Shown here piece after piece: positions 1-6,978 of a stretch of DNA of 14,172 nt (position 1 is its first letter; every line of letters begins with the position of its first letter). Origin of the DNA: an uncultured Bacteroidales bacterium (lineage in GTDB: Bacteria; Bacteroidota; Bacteroidia; Bacteroidales; Muribaculaceae); NCBI GenBank assembly GCA_900552315.1, contig URZM01000042.1, positions 1-14,172 of the forward strand, given 5' to 3'. The notes beneath the pieces are model-generated. The model was not told where the DNA came from, did no database searches, and worked only from the letters and a program-made list of their open reading frames with translations. Both the position numbers and the translations under genes were made by a program.

Positions 1-19
1 GGATCAAACTCTTCGTTGT
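1..19 (-). rRNA. 16S rRNA gene, 5' end only (runs off the left edge)
   Basis: Read on the minus strand, the first twelve bases of the window are AGAGTTTGATCC, the universal sequence at E. coli 16S positions 8-19. Counting back to E. coli position 1 places the mature 5' end near base 19. The bases just upstream (ACAACGA) resemble those of other Bacteroidales 16S genes. The rest of the gene lies outside the window. A leader and a consensus promoter precede it on the same strand. Confidence 0.85.
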
Positions 20-217
20 TGTTATATATTGCTATATATTTCCATTTTTAGTCTGCCCGGCCAGGGATACCTGATTCTCCCGGAGCCGCTCGCGGCCCCT
101 GAATCGACGGGAGACTTCCGTCTCCTTGTTTCGTCTCGCTGACTTGTCTTGTCTGTCGCAGCCTTGTCAATGTCCTCTCTCGCTCAACCGGAACCGCCCT
201 GGGGCCGTTCCCGTTTT
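20..217 (-). other. rRNA operon leader (pre-16S 5' spacer)
   Basis: This is about 200 bases between the predicted rRNA transcription start near 217 and the 16S 5' end. It holds no gene. It can form a hairpin at 110-125 (GGAGAC, loop TTCC, GTCTCC) and a second around 190-212 where GGAAC pairs with GTTCC around a GC-rich core. Such stems are expected in pre-rRNA leaders, where they help folding or RNase III processing. I could not identify an antitermination box with confidence. Confidence 0.6.
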
Positions 218-224
218 GCGAGTG

Positions 225-256
225 CAAAGTTACGGCCTTTTTCTACATTGACCAAA
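225..256 (-). promoter_or_regulatory. rRNA operon promoter, Bacteroidetes type
   Basis: On the minus strand a TTTG box (253-256) is followed after 20 bases by TAACTTTG (225-232). This matches the Bacteroidetes primary sigma consensus of a -33 TTTG and a -7 TAnnTTTG. Transcription would start near 217. The DNA just upstream (257-345) is rich in A and T runs, which may act as an UP-like element. That role is inference. Confidence 0.85.
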
Positions 257-471
257 TTTTTTGACGAAAAATTTTGAACATTTCTCAAACATCACCGGAA
301 AATAATTGAAAACCAGCATGTTGAAAAATACATTTTTTACAAGTCCAATACCCTCTCAAATCGATTTTCTATCGGATTATGCGCCACATGACCCTTTCCG
401 AGATTATGTCGTGTCGTGTTTCATGCACCTCTCGCACGGTTTTAAGGTAAGGATTTTGACGTAAACAAAAA
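257..471. other. Gene-free spacer between rRNA promoter and sigma-gene terminator
   Basis: No coding region or RNA gene is visible here. The part nearest the rRNA promoter is strongly AT-rich. The rest, including a run around 360-450, shows no convincing second promoter, repeat or structured RNA. Confidence 0.5.
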
Positions 472-497
472 TGTGCGCCCTGTTTCCGGGGCGCACA
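472..497 (-). terminator. Rho-independent terminator of the first ECF sigma gene
   Basis: A perfect 9-bp stem (TGTGCGCCC at 472-480, GGGCGCACA at 489-497) encloses an 8-base loop. On the minus strand it is followed at once by TTTTTGTTTAC. It lies about 30 bases past the stop codon of the sigma gene at 529. It separates that transcript from the rRNA promoter downstream. Confidence 0.85.
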
Positions 498-528
498 CCA
501 AGTAAGTCTGTGTATCAATCGCGAACCG

Positions 529-1029
529 TTATCGGTAATCTTTCAGCAGGGCCTTGAGCTGTGTGCGGGTAGTGAAGATGCGGCTCTTCACGGTTCCGAG
601 GGGAAGGTCGAGCATCTTCGCAATCTCCTCATACTTGTATCCGGCCACGTGCATCTGGAACGGCTTGGAGAAATCAGAGGGGATGCGTGCTATGAGTTCG
701 GAAATCTCACTCACCGCGTACATGCCGTCGGGAGTCTCGGGCGCAGTCCTTGTGTCGCTCACATGGAATATCGTGTCGGAGGTGTCGAGAACCGTGCTCT
801 CGCGCACGCTCCTGCGATAGTTGTTGATAAAGATGTTGCGCATGATGGTGAAGATCCATCCCTTGAAATTGACGTTCTCGGCGAATTTGCCCTCGGAGTC
901 AAGAGCTTTCAGGGTGGTGTCCTGCACCAAGTCCGATGCGCGGTCTTTGTCCATAGTGAGTTTGAATGCAAAGTTCATGAGGTTGGTCTGCATTCCTATC
1001 ACGTCATCTTTAAAGGACTTTCTTGTCAT
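529..1029 (-). CDS. RNA polymerase ECF-type sigma factor (paralogue 1)
   Basis: This 166-residue protein directs RNA polymerase to a specific promoter set. Region 2 spans about residues 15-73, with the core-binding stretch around DLVQDTTLKALD and a -10 recognition helix ending MRNIFINNYRR. Region 4 spans about 105-163, with a helix-turn-helix containing LPLGTVKSRIF. The length is normal for a minimal ECF factor with no extra C-terminal domain. The ATG at 1029 is supported by end-to-end alignment with the second sigma factor at 6359-6865; about half the residues match by hand count. It has its own promoter and a ~150-base leader, and a terminator follows. No anti-sigma gene is adjacent: the upstream neighbour is a CNNM/CorC membrane protein and the downstream one is the rRNA operon. 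Its target genes cannot be read from the sequence. Confidence 0.93.
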   Translation of the reverse strand: MTRKSFKDDVIGMQTNLMNFAFKLTMDKDRASDLVQDTTLKALDSEGKFAENVNFKGWIFTIMRNIFINNYRRSVRESTVLDTSDTIFHVSDTRTAPETPDGMYAVSEISELIARIPSDFSKPFQMHVAGYKYEEIAKMLDLPLGTVKSRIFTTRTQLKALLKDYR

Positions 1030-1183
1030 TTAATTGTCAGTTCGAAGGAGCTTGCATTAGCAAGCGAGTAATTAATAAGCGGCCAGCGGCCAATGTCAAT
1101 TGAATGTTCCCACGGCAGCGTGAATCAAGCCTTTGTGGGTCAGTCAGTTTCAGTGTTCAGCGTTCCGAAAGGGAACTCCTTTA
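1030..1183 (-). other. Long 5' leader of the first sigma gene
   Basis: About 150 bases separate the predicted transcription start from the sigma ATG, long for this window, where other leaders are 15-50 bases. It can form small hairpins: GTTCC/GGAAC at 1162-1176 near the 5' end, and GCTTGC-ATTA-GCAAGC at 1050-1065, about 20 bases before the start codon. A post-transcriptional role is possible but unproven. No known riboswitch was recognised. Confidence 0.4.
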
Positions 1184-1189
1184 CACGTA

Positions 1190-1220
1190 CAAAGTTATTA
1201 TAATTTTTTGAATTGGCAAA
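1190..1220 (-). promoter_or_regulatory. Promoter of the first ECF sigma gene
   Basis: On the minus strand TTTG (1217-1220) is followed after 19 bases by TAACTTTG (1190-1197), the Bacteroidetes primary sigma consensus. The start would be near 1183. The -33 box lies about 30 bases past the stop codon of the upstream CNNM/CorC gene, so the sigma gene can be transcribed independently of that operon. Confidence 0.8.
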
Positions 1221-1228
1221 CGTTCCGT

Positions 1229-1248
1229 GATTTTTTCTGCAAAAAATC
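1229..1248. repeat. AT-only inverted repeat after the CNNM/CorC stop codon
   Basis: GATTTTTT (1229-1236) and AAAAAATC (1241-1248) form a perfect 8-bp inverted repeat around CTGC, directly adjoining the stop codon of the CNNM/CorC gene. The stem is almost all A-T pairs, so it would be a weak terminator at best. It could reduce read-through from the envelope operon into the sigma gene. Confidence 0.4.
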
Positions 1249-2535
1249 TCAATCCTTGGTTTGCTGTGGAAGGACCTTAAGGCTGACCAGCTCTATCTTC
1301 GCCCCCGAGGTTTTGAGAATCCGGAACGAGAAATGGCTTATGTCGAATGTGTCGCCCGGGGCAGGAAGCGCTTCGAGGTTATGCAGTATGTATCCGGCAA
1401 TGGTCTGATAATCTTCTGATTCGCGCAGGTCCAGGCCAAATTGCTCATTCACCGCCTCTATTTCGGCGCGTCCCGAAAGCTCGTAGGTATCGGGCGATGT
1501 CCGGCGGGCTATAAGGGTGTCACGGTCATGCTCATCCTGGATTTCGCCGAAAATCTCCTCTACAAGGTCCTCAAGGGTTACGAGCCCGGCAGTGCCTCCG
1601 AATTCGTCGACGACAATGGCCATGGACTTTTTCTCCGACAGGAGCCGACGCATCATCTTGTTGGCCAGCATGGTCTCGGGAGTGAAAACCACGGGTTTTA
1701 TACATTCCCGCCATTCGACATCCGGGGTAAACAGCTCGGAGACGTGGATATATCCCTTGACATCATCTATATCACCGTCATAGACCACAATCTTGGAGAG
1801 ACCTGTGGCAATGAATTTACGCAATAGTTCCGCACGCGTGGTGCCATGGATATTGACAGCTATTATCTCGTTTCGCGGAATCATGCAGTCATGGATATGC
1901 GTGTCCTTGAAATCTATGGCATTCCTGAAAATCTTGACCTCGTTCTCTACCGCTTCTCCGACCGGCTTATCGTCCATGGCCTGCTGTATGTAATCGTCTA
2001 TCTGGTCAATGGTGAGCCTGGATGTGTCCTCTTTGGGGGAGGAGATTCCGAACACCTTCATAAGCAGGGAGGACAGAGAAGAGGTGAACAGGGAGATGGG
2101 ATACAGCACTATATATATAATATAGAGAGGCAGCGCGAAGAGCTTGAGCATCAGGTTGGGGTTGATGCGGAAGACGGTCTTGGGCAGGAACTCTCCCATG
2201 ACCAGAATTATGAACGTGGATATCAGGGTGTTGGCCACGAGGACAAAAGCCTCGGAGGGGAACAGGGACTCGAGCCACGGGTTTATAAGCACCGAAATGG
2301 TGATACCGTATATGACAAGCACGATGTTGTTGCCGACCAGCAGGGAGGATATGAACATGTCCTGATGGCGCGTGAAGCCGGAGATTATACGTGATATGAG
2401 TCCCCCCTTGGACGCGTCTATCCCTATGCGCACCTTGCTTGACTGCACGTAAGCTATCTCGGTGCCGGAGAACAGCGCTGAGAGGAGAATCGCCACGAGT
2501 GTGAGTACTATAGCTAAAACCGGTGAGAGTTGCAT
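1249..2535 (-). CDS. CNNM/CorC (HlyC-type) membrane protein with CBS pair
   Basis: This 428-residue inner-membrane protein belongs to the CNNM/CorC family, often labelled hemolysin; members are linked to divalent cation (Mg2+) handling, and GldE of gliding Bacteroidetes belongs here too. The CNNM domain covers about residues 1-190, with hydrophobic segments near 4-26, 62-85, 97-117 and 128-158, and family residues SGTEIA and GEFLPKT. A CBS pair spans about 215-335, ending in the family signature DEFGGTAGLVTLEDLVEE. A CorC/HlyC C-terminal domain covers about 345-424. Length is typical. The ATG at 2535 puts a hydrophobic helix at the N-terminus. It is the last gene of the envelope operon, about 30 bases after lptC. 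The exact substrate is unknown. Confidence 0.93.
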   Translation of the reverse strand: MQLSPVLAIVLTLVAILLSALFSGTEIAYVQSSKVRIGIDASKGGLISRIISGFTRHQDMFISSLLVGNNIVLVIYGITISVLINPWLESLFPSEAFVLVANTLISTFIILVMGEFLPKTVFRINPNLMLKLFALPLYIIYIVLYPISLFTSSLSSLLMKVFGISSPKEDTSRLTIDQIDDYIQQAMDDKPVGEAVENEVKIFRNAIDFKDTHIHDCMIPRNEIIAVNIHGTTRAELLRKFIATGLSKIVVYDGDIDDVKGYIHVSELFTPDVEWRECIKPVVFTPETMLANKMMRRLLSEKKSMAIVVDEFGGTAGLVTLEDLVEEIFGEIQDEHDRDTLIARRTSPDTYELSGRAEIEAVNEQFGLDLRESEDYQTIAGYILHNLEALPAPGDTFDISHFSFRILKTSGAKIELVSLKVLPQQTKD

Positions 2536-2566
2536 ATTGGTGAGAGTTGCTTATTTCTGTATGTTT

Positions 2567-3247
2567 TCACAAGTCTTGCTGCCCTTGGCGAGCGGCTACG
2601 GTGGCCGCCACCTGCGGATCGGCGAGCATGGATGGGTCGACACCCTCGGGCAAGGCGGCCGACATGGCGCCCCCACCACCCGCGCCAGGGAATTTATCCT
2701 TGTTGTATGGAAGCACCGCTGTCGGGCGCCTCAGCTCATAGGACTCCAGGGTGCCGCGCGAATTGGTATAGCCCACGAAGCCATAGCCTTCTATAATCTT
2801 GTCTGGCTGCTCTATGTGGATAAACGAATCGGAATATACCTTTTGTTCGCGTTGGTCCCAGACGAGCTGCGGGGTGAGAATCAGCAGCTCGGGGCTTTCG
2901 TTGAACTCCACGTTGCCGTACAGGTGCCATCGCTGCGTCAGGCGGTTGTTGACCGCAGAGTCGGCGGCGACGGTAAAGACGATGTTGTATTGCGGGTCGA
3001 ATTTCTCGAGATACGGGCCTTGGGGCAGTATCCACAGGGGGGTGTCGACGTTGTCATATACATACCAGACAGGGCATACCATGCGGTATTGCGGCACCCC
3101 GGAGTCTGAGATTATGGTCATGACGTTGTGCGTGGTCATTGTGGGCATGGCTTTGGGATTGATCTTGTCCGCCACGCTCAAAGGATCTTCCTGGCGACAG
3201 GCCGACATGGCGGCCAACAGCAGCAGCCCGAGCCCAGCCATCCTCAT
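2567..3247 (-). CDS. lptC: LptC-type LPS export lipoprotein
   Basis: This 226-residue protein is the likely LptC, the periplasmic component that passes LPS from the LptBFG transporter to LptA. Visible features are a lipoprotein signal with C17 after MSA, the Bacteroidales LptC stretch TIISDSGV followed by YLEKFD, a GNVEF strand, and YSDSFIHIEQPD then IEGYGF. The ATG at 3247 was chosen because it gives a compact signal peptide and has a GGAGGG stretch just upstream. An in-frame ATG at 3283 would add 12 residues ahead of the signal. The last ~35 residues form a Gly/Ala-rich tail beyond the conserved fold, absent from LptC proteins I know. It sits between the barrel protein and the CNNM/CorC gene, an arrangement known in other Bacteroidales. 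The symbol rests on family resemblance. Confidence 0.85.
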   Translation of the reverse strand: MRMAGLGLLLLAAMSACRQEDPLSVADKINPKAMPTMTTHNVMTIISDSGVPQYRMVCPVWYVYDNVDTPLWILPQGPYLEKFDPQYNIVFTVAADSAVNNRLTQRWHLYGNVEFNESPELLILTPQLVWDQREQKVYSDSFIHIEQPDKIIEGYGFVGYTNSRGTLESYELRRPTAVLPYNKDKFPGAGGGGAMSAALPEGVDPSMLADPQVAATVAARQGQQDL

Positions 3248-3317
3248 GGGATTCCCTCCGGGTATGTCTCTCCTACATCCCATAACACTCAGAAATCAAA
3301 AGGTCTGACAGTGGGAA

Positions 3318-4595
3318 TCACTTGATTTTTCGCTTGAAGAACCAAAGCTCGTTGAAATTCAGACCCAGGGTAATATTGAAATAGTCCTCCTTGATAAGTG
3401 TCTGGGGAGAAGCCTGGCGGCGCTTCCATTCAAATCCGAGGTTCACCACTGTCTTCCCCTCTATGGTCGGGAACCCGAAACCGCAAGCGAGAGTAAACTC
3501 ACGCAGGGAGTTGTCCCCTATCTTGATATAGTCCCTGGCATAATTAGCTCCTATACGATAAGCAATACGCTGCACATAGTTTCCCCTGAGCTTGGGCACG
3601 AACTCAGCGCCGAGGGCGAAGCGCAGCCGGTCGTTGAACTGCTGCGAGAGCACCACCGTCTGGCCCAAATCATCTTTCAAAGCGGGGAAGGCGGCCTTTG
3701 ACCAGTTCTGCCAGGAGAAATCGGCCTCCACCATGACACGCGAGGTGCGCTCGCGAGTGAAATTCACACCGGCTCCGATGGCCGTGGGCCTGTAATATCT
3801 TCCGCCAAGCTTGGTGTAGCCTACCGTGTCAGCGGCCGTTTCGGCCGTTATGTCCCAGAAAGCGGCCCAGGTCTTTCCATGCAACGATTTCTTGGGGGTG
3901 TACGTCACGCCGAAAGTCAGTCGGTTGAAGCGGGACAGCTTGGCGGTGTACTGCGCACCGAGGGTGACGTTGAAATCGCGCACCTGCATCACGTGTTCGA
4001 AAAGCGTCTGGTTGCCTGTGGAGGTATAGGCATACGTGTCATTGATGACGTTTCCGAAATCATAAGACACGTTGGCACCCACCGAAAAGCCCATGAACTT
4101 GCCGGCCACACCTGCATACAGCTGGGTGATTCCTCCGGTGCCCTGGTTGGAAAGCGAGCCGTGCATGATCTCGTCGCCGAAAGAGTATCCCACCGAACTG
4201 AACGGAATCAGGCCTATCGACATACCCATGTATTTGGACAGGGGGAACTGCATGGTCACATAGTCGAGGCCTCCGCCCACTCCGTGCCCCTTTTCCGATA
4301 CCCCGGCAGGAGTGACGTCCTTTCGCCAGTTCATACATACGTCCGCCCCTATGTCCCAAAGGAAGGTCAAGGAGTCTATGGAGGCGTAGGAAGCAGGGTT
4401 CATGGCGTTAATCTGACGGCCGCTCTGCAAGGCATACCCGATACCGCCCATCTGTCGCTGCATGGATGTGGCGCCATCGCGCAATACCCCGTATCCATAC
4501 ATGGAATAAGGAGAGGTGGTGTTCTGCGCCTCCAGGACGCCGACCGAAATCAGAGCCACGACTAAGGCGGCCAATATACGTCTATACATATCCAT
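3318..4595 (-). CDS. Outer-membrane beta-barrel protein of the coaX-lptC cluster
   Basis: This 425-residue protein has a clear signal peptide (basic MDMYRR, hydrophobic ALVVALISVGV, cleavage after LEA) and then many alternating amphipathic strands rich in aromatic residues, as in outer-membrane barrels. The N-terminal mature part (SPYSMYGYGVLRDG, then NPASYASIDSLTF) matches a conserved Bacteroidales barrel family next to coaX, distantly like FadL/PorV-type channels. It ends with a typical strand and aromatic residues shortly before the C-terminus (LNFNELWFFKRKIK). The start overlaps the coaX stop by 14 bases; a second in-frame ATG at 4589 would still overlap by 8. Substrate and role are unknown. 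Its place beside lptC suggests an envelope biogenesis or transport function. Confidence 0.8.
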   Translation of the reverse strand: MDMYRRILAALVVALISVGVLEAQNTTSPYSMYGYGVLRDGATSMQRQMGGIGYALQSGRQINAMNPASYASIDSLTFLWDIGADVCMNWRKDVTPAGVSEKGHGVGGGLDYVTMQFPLSKYMGMSIGLIPFSSVGYSFGDEIMHGSLSNQGTGGITQLYAGVAGKFMGFSVGANVSYDFGNVINDTYAYTSTGNQTLFEHVMQVRDFNVTLGAQYTAKLSRFNRLTFGVTYTPKKSLHGKTWAAFWDITAETAADTVGYTKLGGRYYRPTAIGAGVNFTRERTSRVMVEADFSWQNWSKAAFPALKDDLGQTVVLSQQFNDRLRFALGAEFVPKLRGNYVQRIAYRIGANYARDYIKIGDNSLREFTLACGFGFPTIEGKTVVNLGFEWKRRQASPQTLIKEDYFNITLGLNFNELWFFKRKIK

Positions 4596-5334
4596 TGTGT
4601 TTCAATATGCTTATTAGGCCCACGGACACGAGGTCCGCATGGCAAATGGTTTCAACAGGGAGCAGAGGGAGGAGCAGGGGCGCGTCTCCGCCGGTGAGAA
4701 TGAGCCGGGCATCGCGAGCCCGGAGCCTGACACGATCAAAGGCGGCGACAATCTCGGCCACCGTGCCACGCACCGCGCCGGAGCGCAGGGCGGTGTCCGT
4801 GTCGGTGCCGAACTCGGGGAGCGGACCTGAGGGGGAGACCTGGGGCAGAGCCGCCGTGTATGCGTGCAACGCTTTCAGCCTCATGGATACTCCGGCGGAT
4901 ATGTTTCCACCGGCAAATGCGGCGTCCTCCACCAAGTCGAGAGTGAGAGCCGTGCCTGCGTCGGCCACAAGCAGGGATGAGCCGGGATATAGGGCGGCGG
5001 CTCCGCATGCGGCGGCCACACGGTCGGCTCCCAATGTGCGTGGAGTGGCATAACGTACCGCCAAAGGCACAGGGGTGTCCGCCGTAAGCCATAACAGGCC
5101 GGCAGGGAGCATCATGCGCAGCGTCTCCATCAGCCGGGCGTCGACATGGGAAACGCTGCATACGGCCCCGCACTCCACGCTGTGGGCAGAGACCAGAGTG
5201 GCGAGCGTATCGATGTCCGGCACCGGCATGCTCACGGCGCACAGTTGTTCACCAGAGTCCATGAGGACCTTGGCCTTGACACTGGTGTTGCCCTGATCTA
5301 TGGTGAGAATAGCTGCCACCCTGCTCCGGTTCAC
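4582..5334 (-). CDS. coaX: Type III pantothenate kinase (CoaX)
   Basis: The 250-residue enzyme phosphorylates pantothenate, the first committed step of CoA synthesis, in the cytoplasm. It belongs to the ASKHA fold. Phosphate-binding DQGNT is at residues 13-17, TLGADR is near 99-105 with the pantothenate-site Asp about 104, and DAGTALT starts at Asp125, followed by GGNISAG. The length is normal for CoaX. The start is a GTG at 5334 overlapping the TGA of the upstream membrane protein in GTGA, which points to translational coupling. The reading frame stays open further upstream to an in-frame ATG at 5646, but that stretch lies over another gene and lacks CoaX features. Downstream, the barrel protein begins inside the coaX end. 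Confidence 0.95.
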   Translation of the reverse strand: MNRSRVAAILTIDQGNTSVKAKVLMDSGEQLCAVSMPVPDIDTLATLVSAHSVECGAVCSVSHVDARLMETLRMMLPAGLLWLTADTPVPLAVRYATPRTLGADRVAAACGAAALYPGSSLLVADAGTALTLDLVEDAAFAGGNISAGVSMRLKALHAYTAALPQVSPSGPLPEFGTDTDTALRSGAVRGTVAEIVAAFDRVRLRARDARLILTGGDAPLLLPLLPVETICHADLVSVGLISILKHNGYV

Positions 5335-5810
5335 GCTTTGGGTACAGAGTCCTGACGGGCCTCCTTTTTCTGACGGAAATAAATCATCCAGGCCGCCACG
5401 AGCTGGAGCACGGCTCCGGCCAGCGCGAACAGGATGGTGTCCTTGAGTATGGTGAGCGGACCTGCGGTGGCTATGCCCCCGTATTTGTGTTCGTTGTAGA
5501 ACCAGAAGAACGCCGCCACGCCGAAGCACGCCCCGGCCCAGAACTCTATCCTGCGCAGGCGGCGCAGGCGCAAGCTCTCCGAGGGGGCGCCTACATTGAC
5601 ACAACGCGCGCCCCAGAAGAGGAGAGCGCCTGCGGCGAACACCCATTTGAACAATGGGAGGCGGTCCACACTAAGGAGATTCAGCAGAGGCAGAAACATG
5701 CCCACGGCTATCAGGAGCATGCCCACGGAGGCCAAGGTCTCGGCCGTCTTGCGTCGTCCGGCCGTCTTGTCGGGTCCGGGGGCCGATGTATGCTGTTTCA
5801 TCGTTTTCAT
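5331..5810 (-). CDS. Unrecognised four-helix membrane protein
   Basis: I do not recognise this 159-residue protein. After a basic, hydrophilic N-terminus of about 25 residues it has four hydrophobic segments: around TLASVGMLLIAVGMF, FKWVFAAGALLFWGA, FWAGACFGVAAFFWF and ILFALAGAVLQLVAAWMIYF. A short Lys/Arg-rich linker (LRLRRLRRIE) separates the helix pairs, and a charged tail ends the protein. The ATG at 5810 was chosen; a GTG at 5828 in frame would add six residues. It lies 21 bases after the FtsB-like gene and overlaps coaX by 4 bases, so it is surely co-expressed with both. An inner-membrane location is likely; any role in division or envelope synthesis is only suggested by context. Confidence 0.8.
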   Translation of the reverse strand: MKTMKQHTSAPGPDKTAGRRKTAETLASVGMLLIAVGMFLPLLNLLSVDRLPLFKWVFAAGALLFWGARCVNVGAPSESLRLRRLRRIEFWAGACFGVAAFFWFYNEHKYGGIATAGPLTILKDTILFALAGAVLQLVAAWMIYFRQKKEARQDSVPKA

Positions 5811-5831
5811 ATCATCATGTCTTTGCACATG

Positions 5832-6137
5832 TCATTTCACCAGATAGACATCTTCAGTGGGCCGCTGCATGCCGTAGTTCTCACGAGCCACTTTCTCAAG
5901 GTCCTCGGCATGAGTCTGGAGACGCTGGCGCGCTGTCTTGTAATACGAAGCGCTGTCCTTGGCGGCGGCGATGCCGGCCTTCAAGGATGCGATTTCCTTG
6001 TCGAGCTCACGGGAGCGCGTGATGCTTGTCTCCTCGTTGAGGAACAGCAACGCAATCACCGCGCCGGCCACCAGGAGCACCGAGAGATGCGACTGGCGCC
6101 GGAGCCACAAATTGAATCTGCTGAATCTCCTGCCCAT
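5832..6137 (-). CDS. FtsB/DivIC-family septum formation initiator
   Basis: This 101-residue bitopic protein has a short basic cytoplasmic N-terminus (MGRRFSRFNLWLRRQ), one transmembrane helix at about residues 18-35, and a coiled coil at about 38-75. It ends in a conserved region with the YGMQRPTEDVYLV motif seen in Bacteroidales FtsB/DivIC proteins. Members bind FtsL and FtsQ in the divisome and help activate septal wall synthesis. Size and order match the family. It is the first gene of the minus-strand envelope operon, with a consensus promoter giving a leader of only about 15 bases. I leave the symbol blank because FtsB and DivIC cannot be told apart here. Confidence 0.85.
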   Translation of the reverse strand: MGRRFSRFNLWLRRQSHLSVLLVAGAVIALLFLNEETSITRSRELDKEIASLKAGIAAAKDSASYYKTARQRLQTHAEDLEKVARENYGMQRPTEDVYLVK

Positions 6138-6159
6138 AAAGATGGATAAAATATGTGTG

Positions 6160-6191
6160 CAAAATTAGTGAAAAGAAACCGAAAAAGCAAA
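6160..6191 (-). promoter_or_regulatory. Promoter of the FtsB-to-CNNM/CorC operon
   Basis: On the minus strand TTTG (6188-6191) is followed after 20 bases by TAATTTTG (6160-6167), matching the Bacteroidetes consensus. Transcription would begin near 6153, about 15 bases before the FtsB-like ATG at 6137. It is the only consensus promoter seen ahead of the six-gene cluster. Confidence 0.82.
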
Positions 6192-6358
6192 AGGGGCAAC
6201 GGCAATATCCGTGAAATCCGTTCCTGGGCAAGCCTATAATGTGCTATAAAGAGTTAAAAAATACTGAAAATGATTAAACGCACCGCACATTCCTGTTTGG
6301 CGTGTCGTTTGAACAAAGGAAGCCCGTTGATTACAAACCCTCTGATTATAAATATACT
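6192..6358 (+). other. Upstream region of the second ECF sigma gene
   Basis: This divergent spacer should hold the promoter of the second sigma gene, yet no TAnnTTTG box at the right distance from a TTTG was found. The closest is TTTG at 6308-6311 followed after 20 bases by TACAAACC, which keeps only the TA. The AT-rich ACTCTATAAATATACT-like stretch before the ATG and the doubled TATAA at 6234-6249 are the other candidates. The gene may use a non-standard promoter, perhaps an ECF-dependent one. Confidence 0.35.
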
Positions 6359-6865
6359 ATGATCAACACCTCGTTCAAGCAAAAAGTGCTTGCCATGCAA
6401 GACTACCTCATGAATTTCGCCTGCATGCTCACCTCCGACCGCGACGAGGCACGCGACCTGCTGCAAGACACCACGCTGAAAGTGCTCGACAACGAGAGCA
6501 AGTATGTGGAGAACATCAATTTCAAGGGGTGGATGTCCACCATCATGCGCAACATCTTCATAAACAATTACCGAAAACGCAAACGTCAGCCCACCATGGT
6601 TGACCATACGGATGACCTGTACCACATAAACCTCTCGGAGGCGGCCGTGCGCGACACGCCTGAAGACACCTATTCCACAAAAGAGATACTTGAAATACTG
6701 GCGACATTCAGCGACGCATACCGAGTGCCCTTCGTGATGCATGTGGAGGGTTACAAGTATGTGGAAATCTCAGAACACATGGAGCTGCCTGTGGGGACGG
6801 TCAAGAGCCGCATCTTCTTCGCCCGGCGCCGTCTTCGCGCCCTGCTGGCCGGGTACCGCGACTGA
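6359..6865 (+). CDS. RNA polymerase ECF-type sigma factor (paralogue 2)
   Basis: This 168-residue sigma factor is colinear with the one at 529-1029. They share DLxQDTTLKxLD, NFKGW, MRNIFINNYR and LPxGTVKSRIF, with about half of all residues identical by hand count. Region 2 covers about residues 15-74 and region 4 about 110-165. The ATG at 6359 was preferred over an in-frame GTG at 6302 because the paralogues align exactly from this Met. The linker and the residues around the region 4 helix differ (FFARRRLRALL against FTTRTQLKALL), so the two may prefer different promoters. It is divergent from the FtsB-led operon and 160 bases ahead of a giant secreted protein. No anti-sigma gene is adjacent. 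Its targets are unknown. Confidence 0.93.
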   Translation: MINTSFKQKVLAMQDYLMNFACMLTSDRDEARDLLQDTTLKVLDNESKYVENINFKGWMSTIMRNIFINNYRKRKRQPTMVDHTDDLYHINLSEAAVRDTPEDTYSTKEILEILATFSDAYRVPFVMHVEGYKYVEISEHMELPVGTVKSRIFFARRRLRALLAGYRD

Positions 6866-6873
6866 TGTGTCGC

Positions 6874-6940
6874 CTCAGGTGTGTCTTGCCTGAACGGGGC
6901 CTGAGACTGCGGCGCGAAAATACGCGAGCGATTATTTTTG
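6874..6940 (+). terminator. Possible terminator after the second sigma gene
   Basis: CTCAGG (6874-6879) and CCTGAG (6900-6905) can pair, and a short CGCG-AAAATA-CGCG hairpin (6913-6926) follows, then a T-rich run around 6931-6949. Neither stem is strong and the T run is interrupted. A consensus promoter for the next gene follows, so a transcript boundary here makes sense, but read-through from the sigma gene is possible. Confidence 0.3.
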
Positions 6941-6946
6941 ATTTTA

Positions 6947-6978
6947 TTTGGGATTGTTGATAAATTTCACTAACTTTG
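6947..6978 (+). promoter_or_regulatory. Promoter of the giant secreted protein gene
   Basis: TTTG (6947-6950) is followed after 20 bases by TAACTTTG (6971-6978), a full match to the Bacteroidetes primary sigma consensus. The start would be near 6985, giving a leader of about 40 bases before the ATG at 7026. The gene therefore appears to be served by the housekeeping sigma factor, whatever the neighbouring ECF factor does. Confidence 0.82.

Noticed and set aside
3879..4565. Plus-strand open frame opposite the barrel protein
   Set aside because: It is antisense to a signal-peptide-bearing beta-barrel gene and has no recognisable protein features.
5335..5646. Upstream extension of the coaX reading frame by about 100 residues
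   Set aside because: It lies over the four-helix membrane protein gene in another frame, lacks CoaX features, and the GTG at 5334 forms a tidy 4-base overlap.
6302..6358. GTG start at 6302 for the second sigma factor
   Set aside because: The added 19 residues have no counterpart in the paralogue, which aligns exactly from the ATG at 6359.
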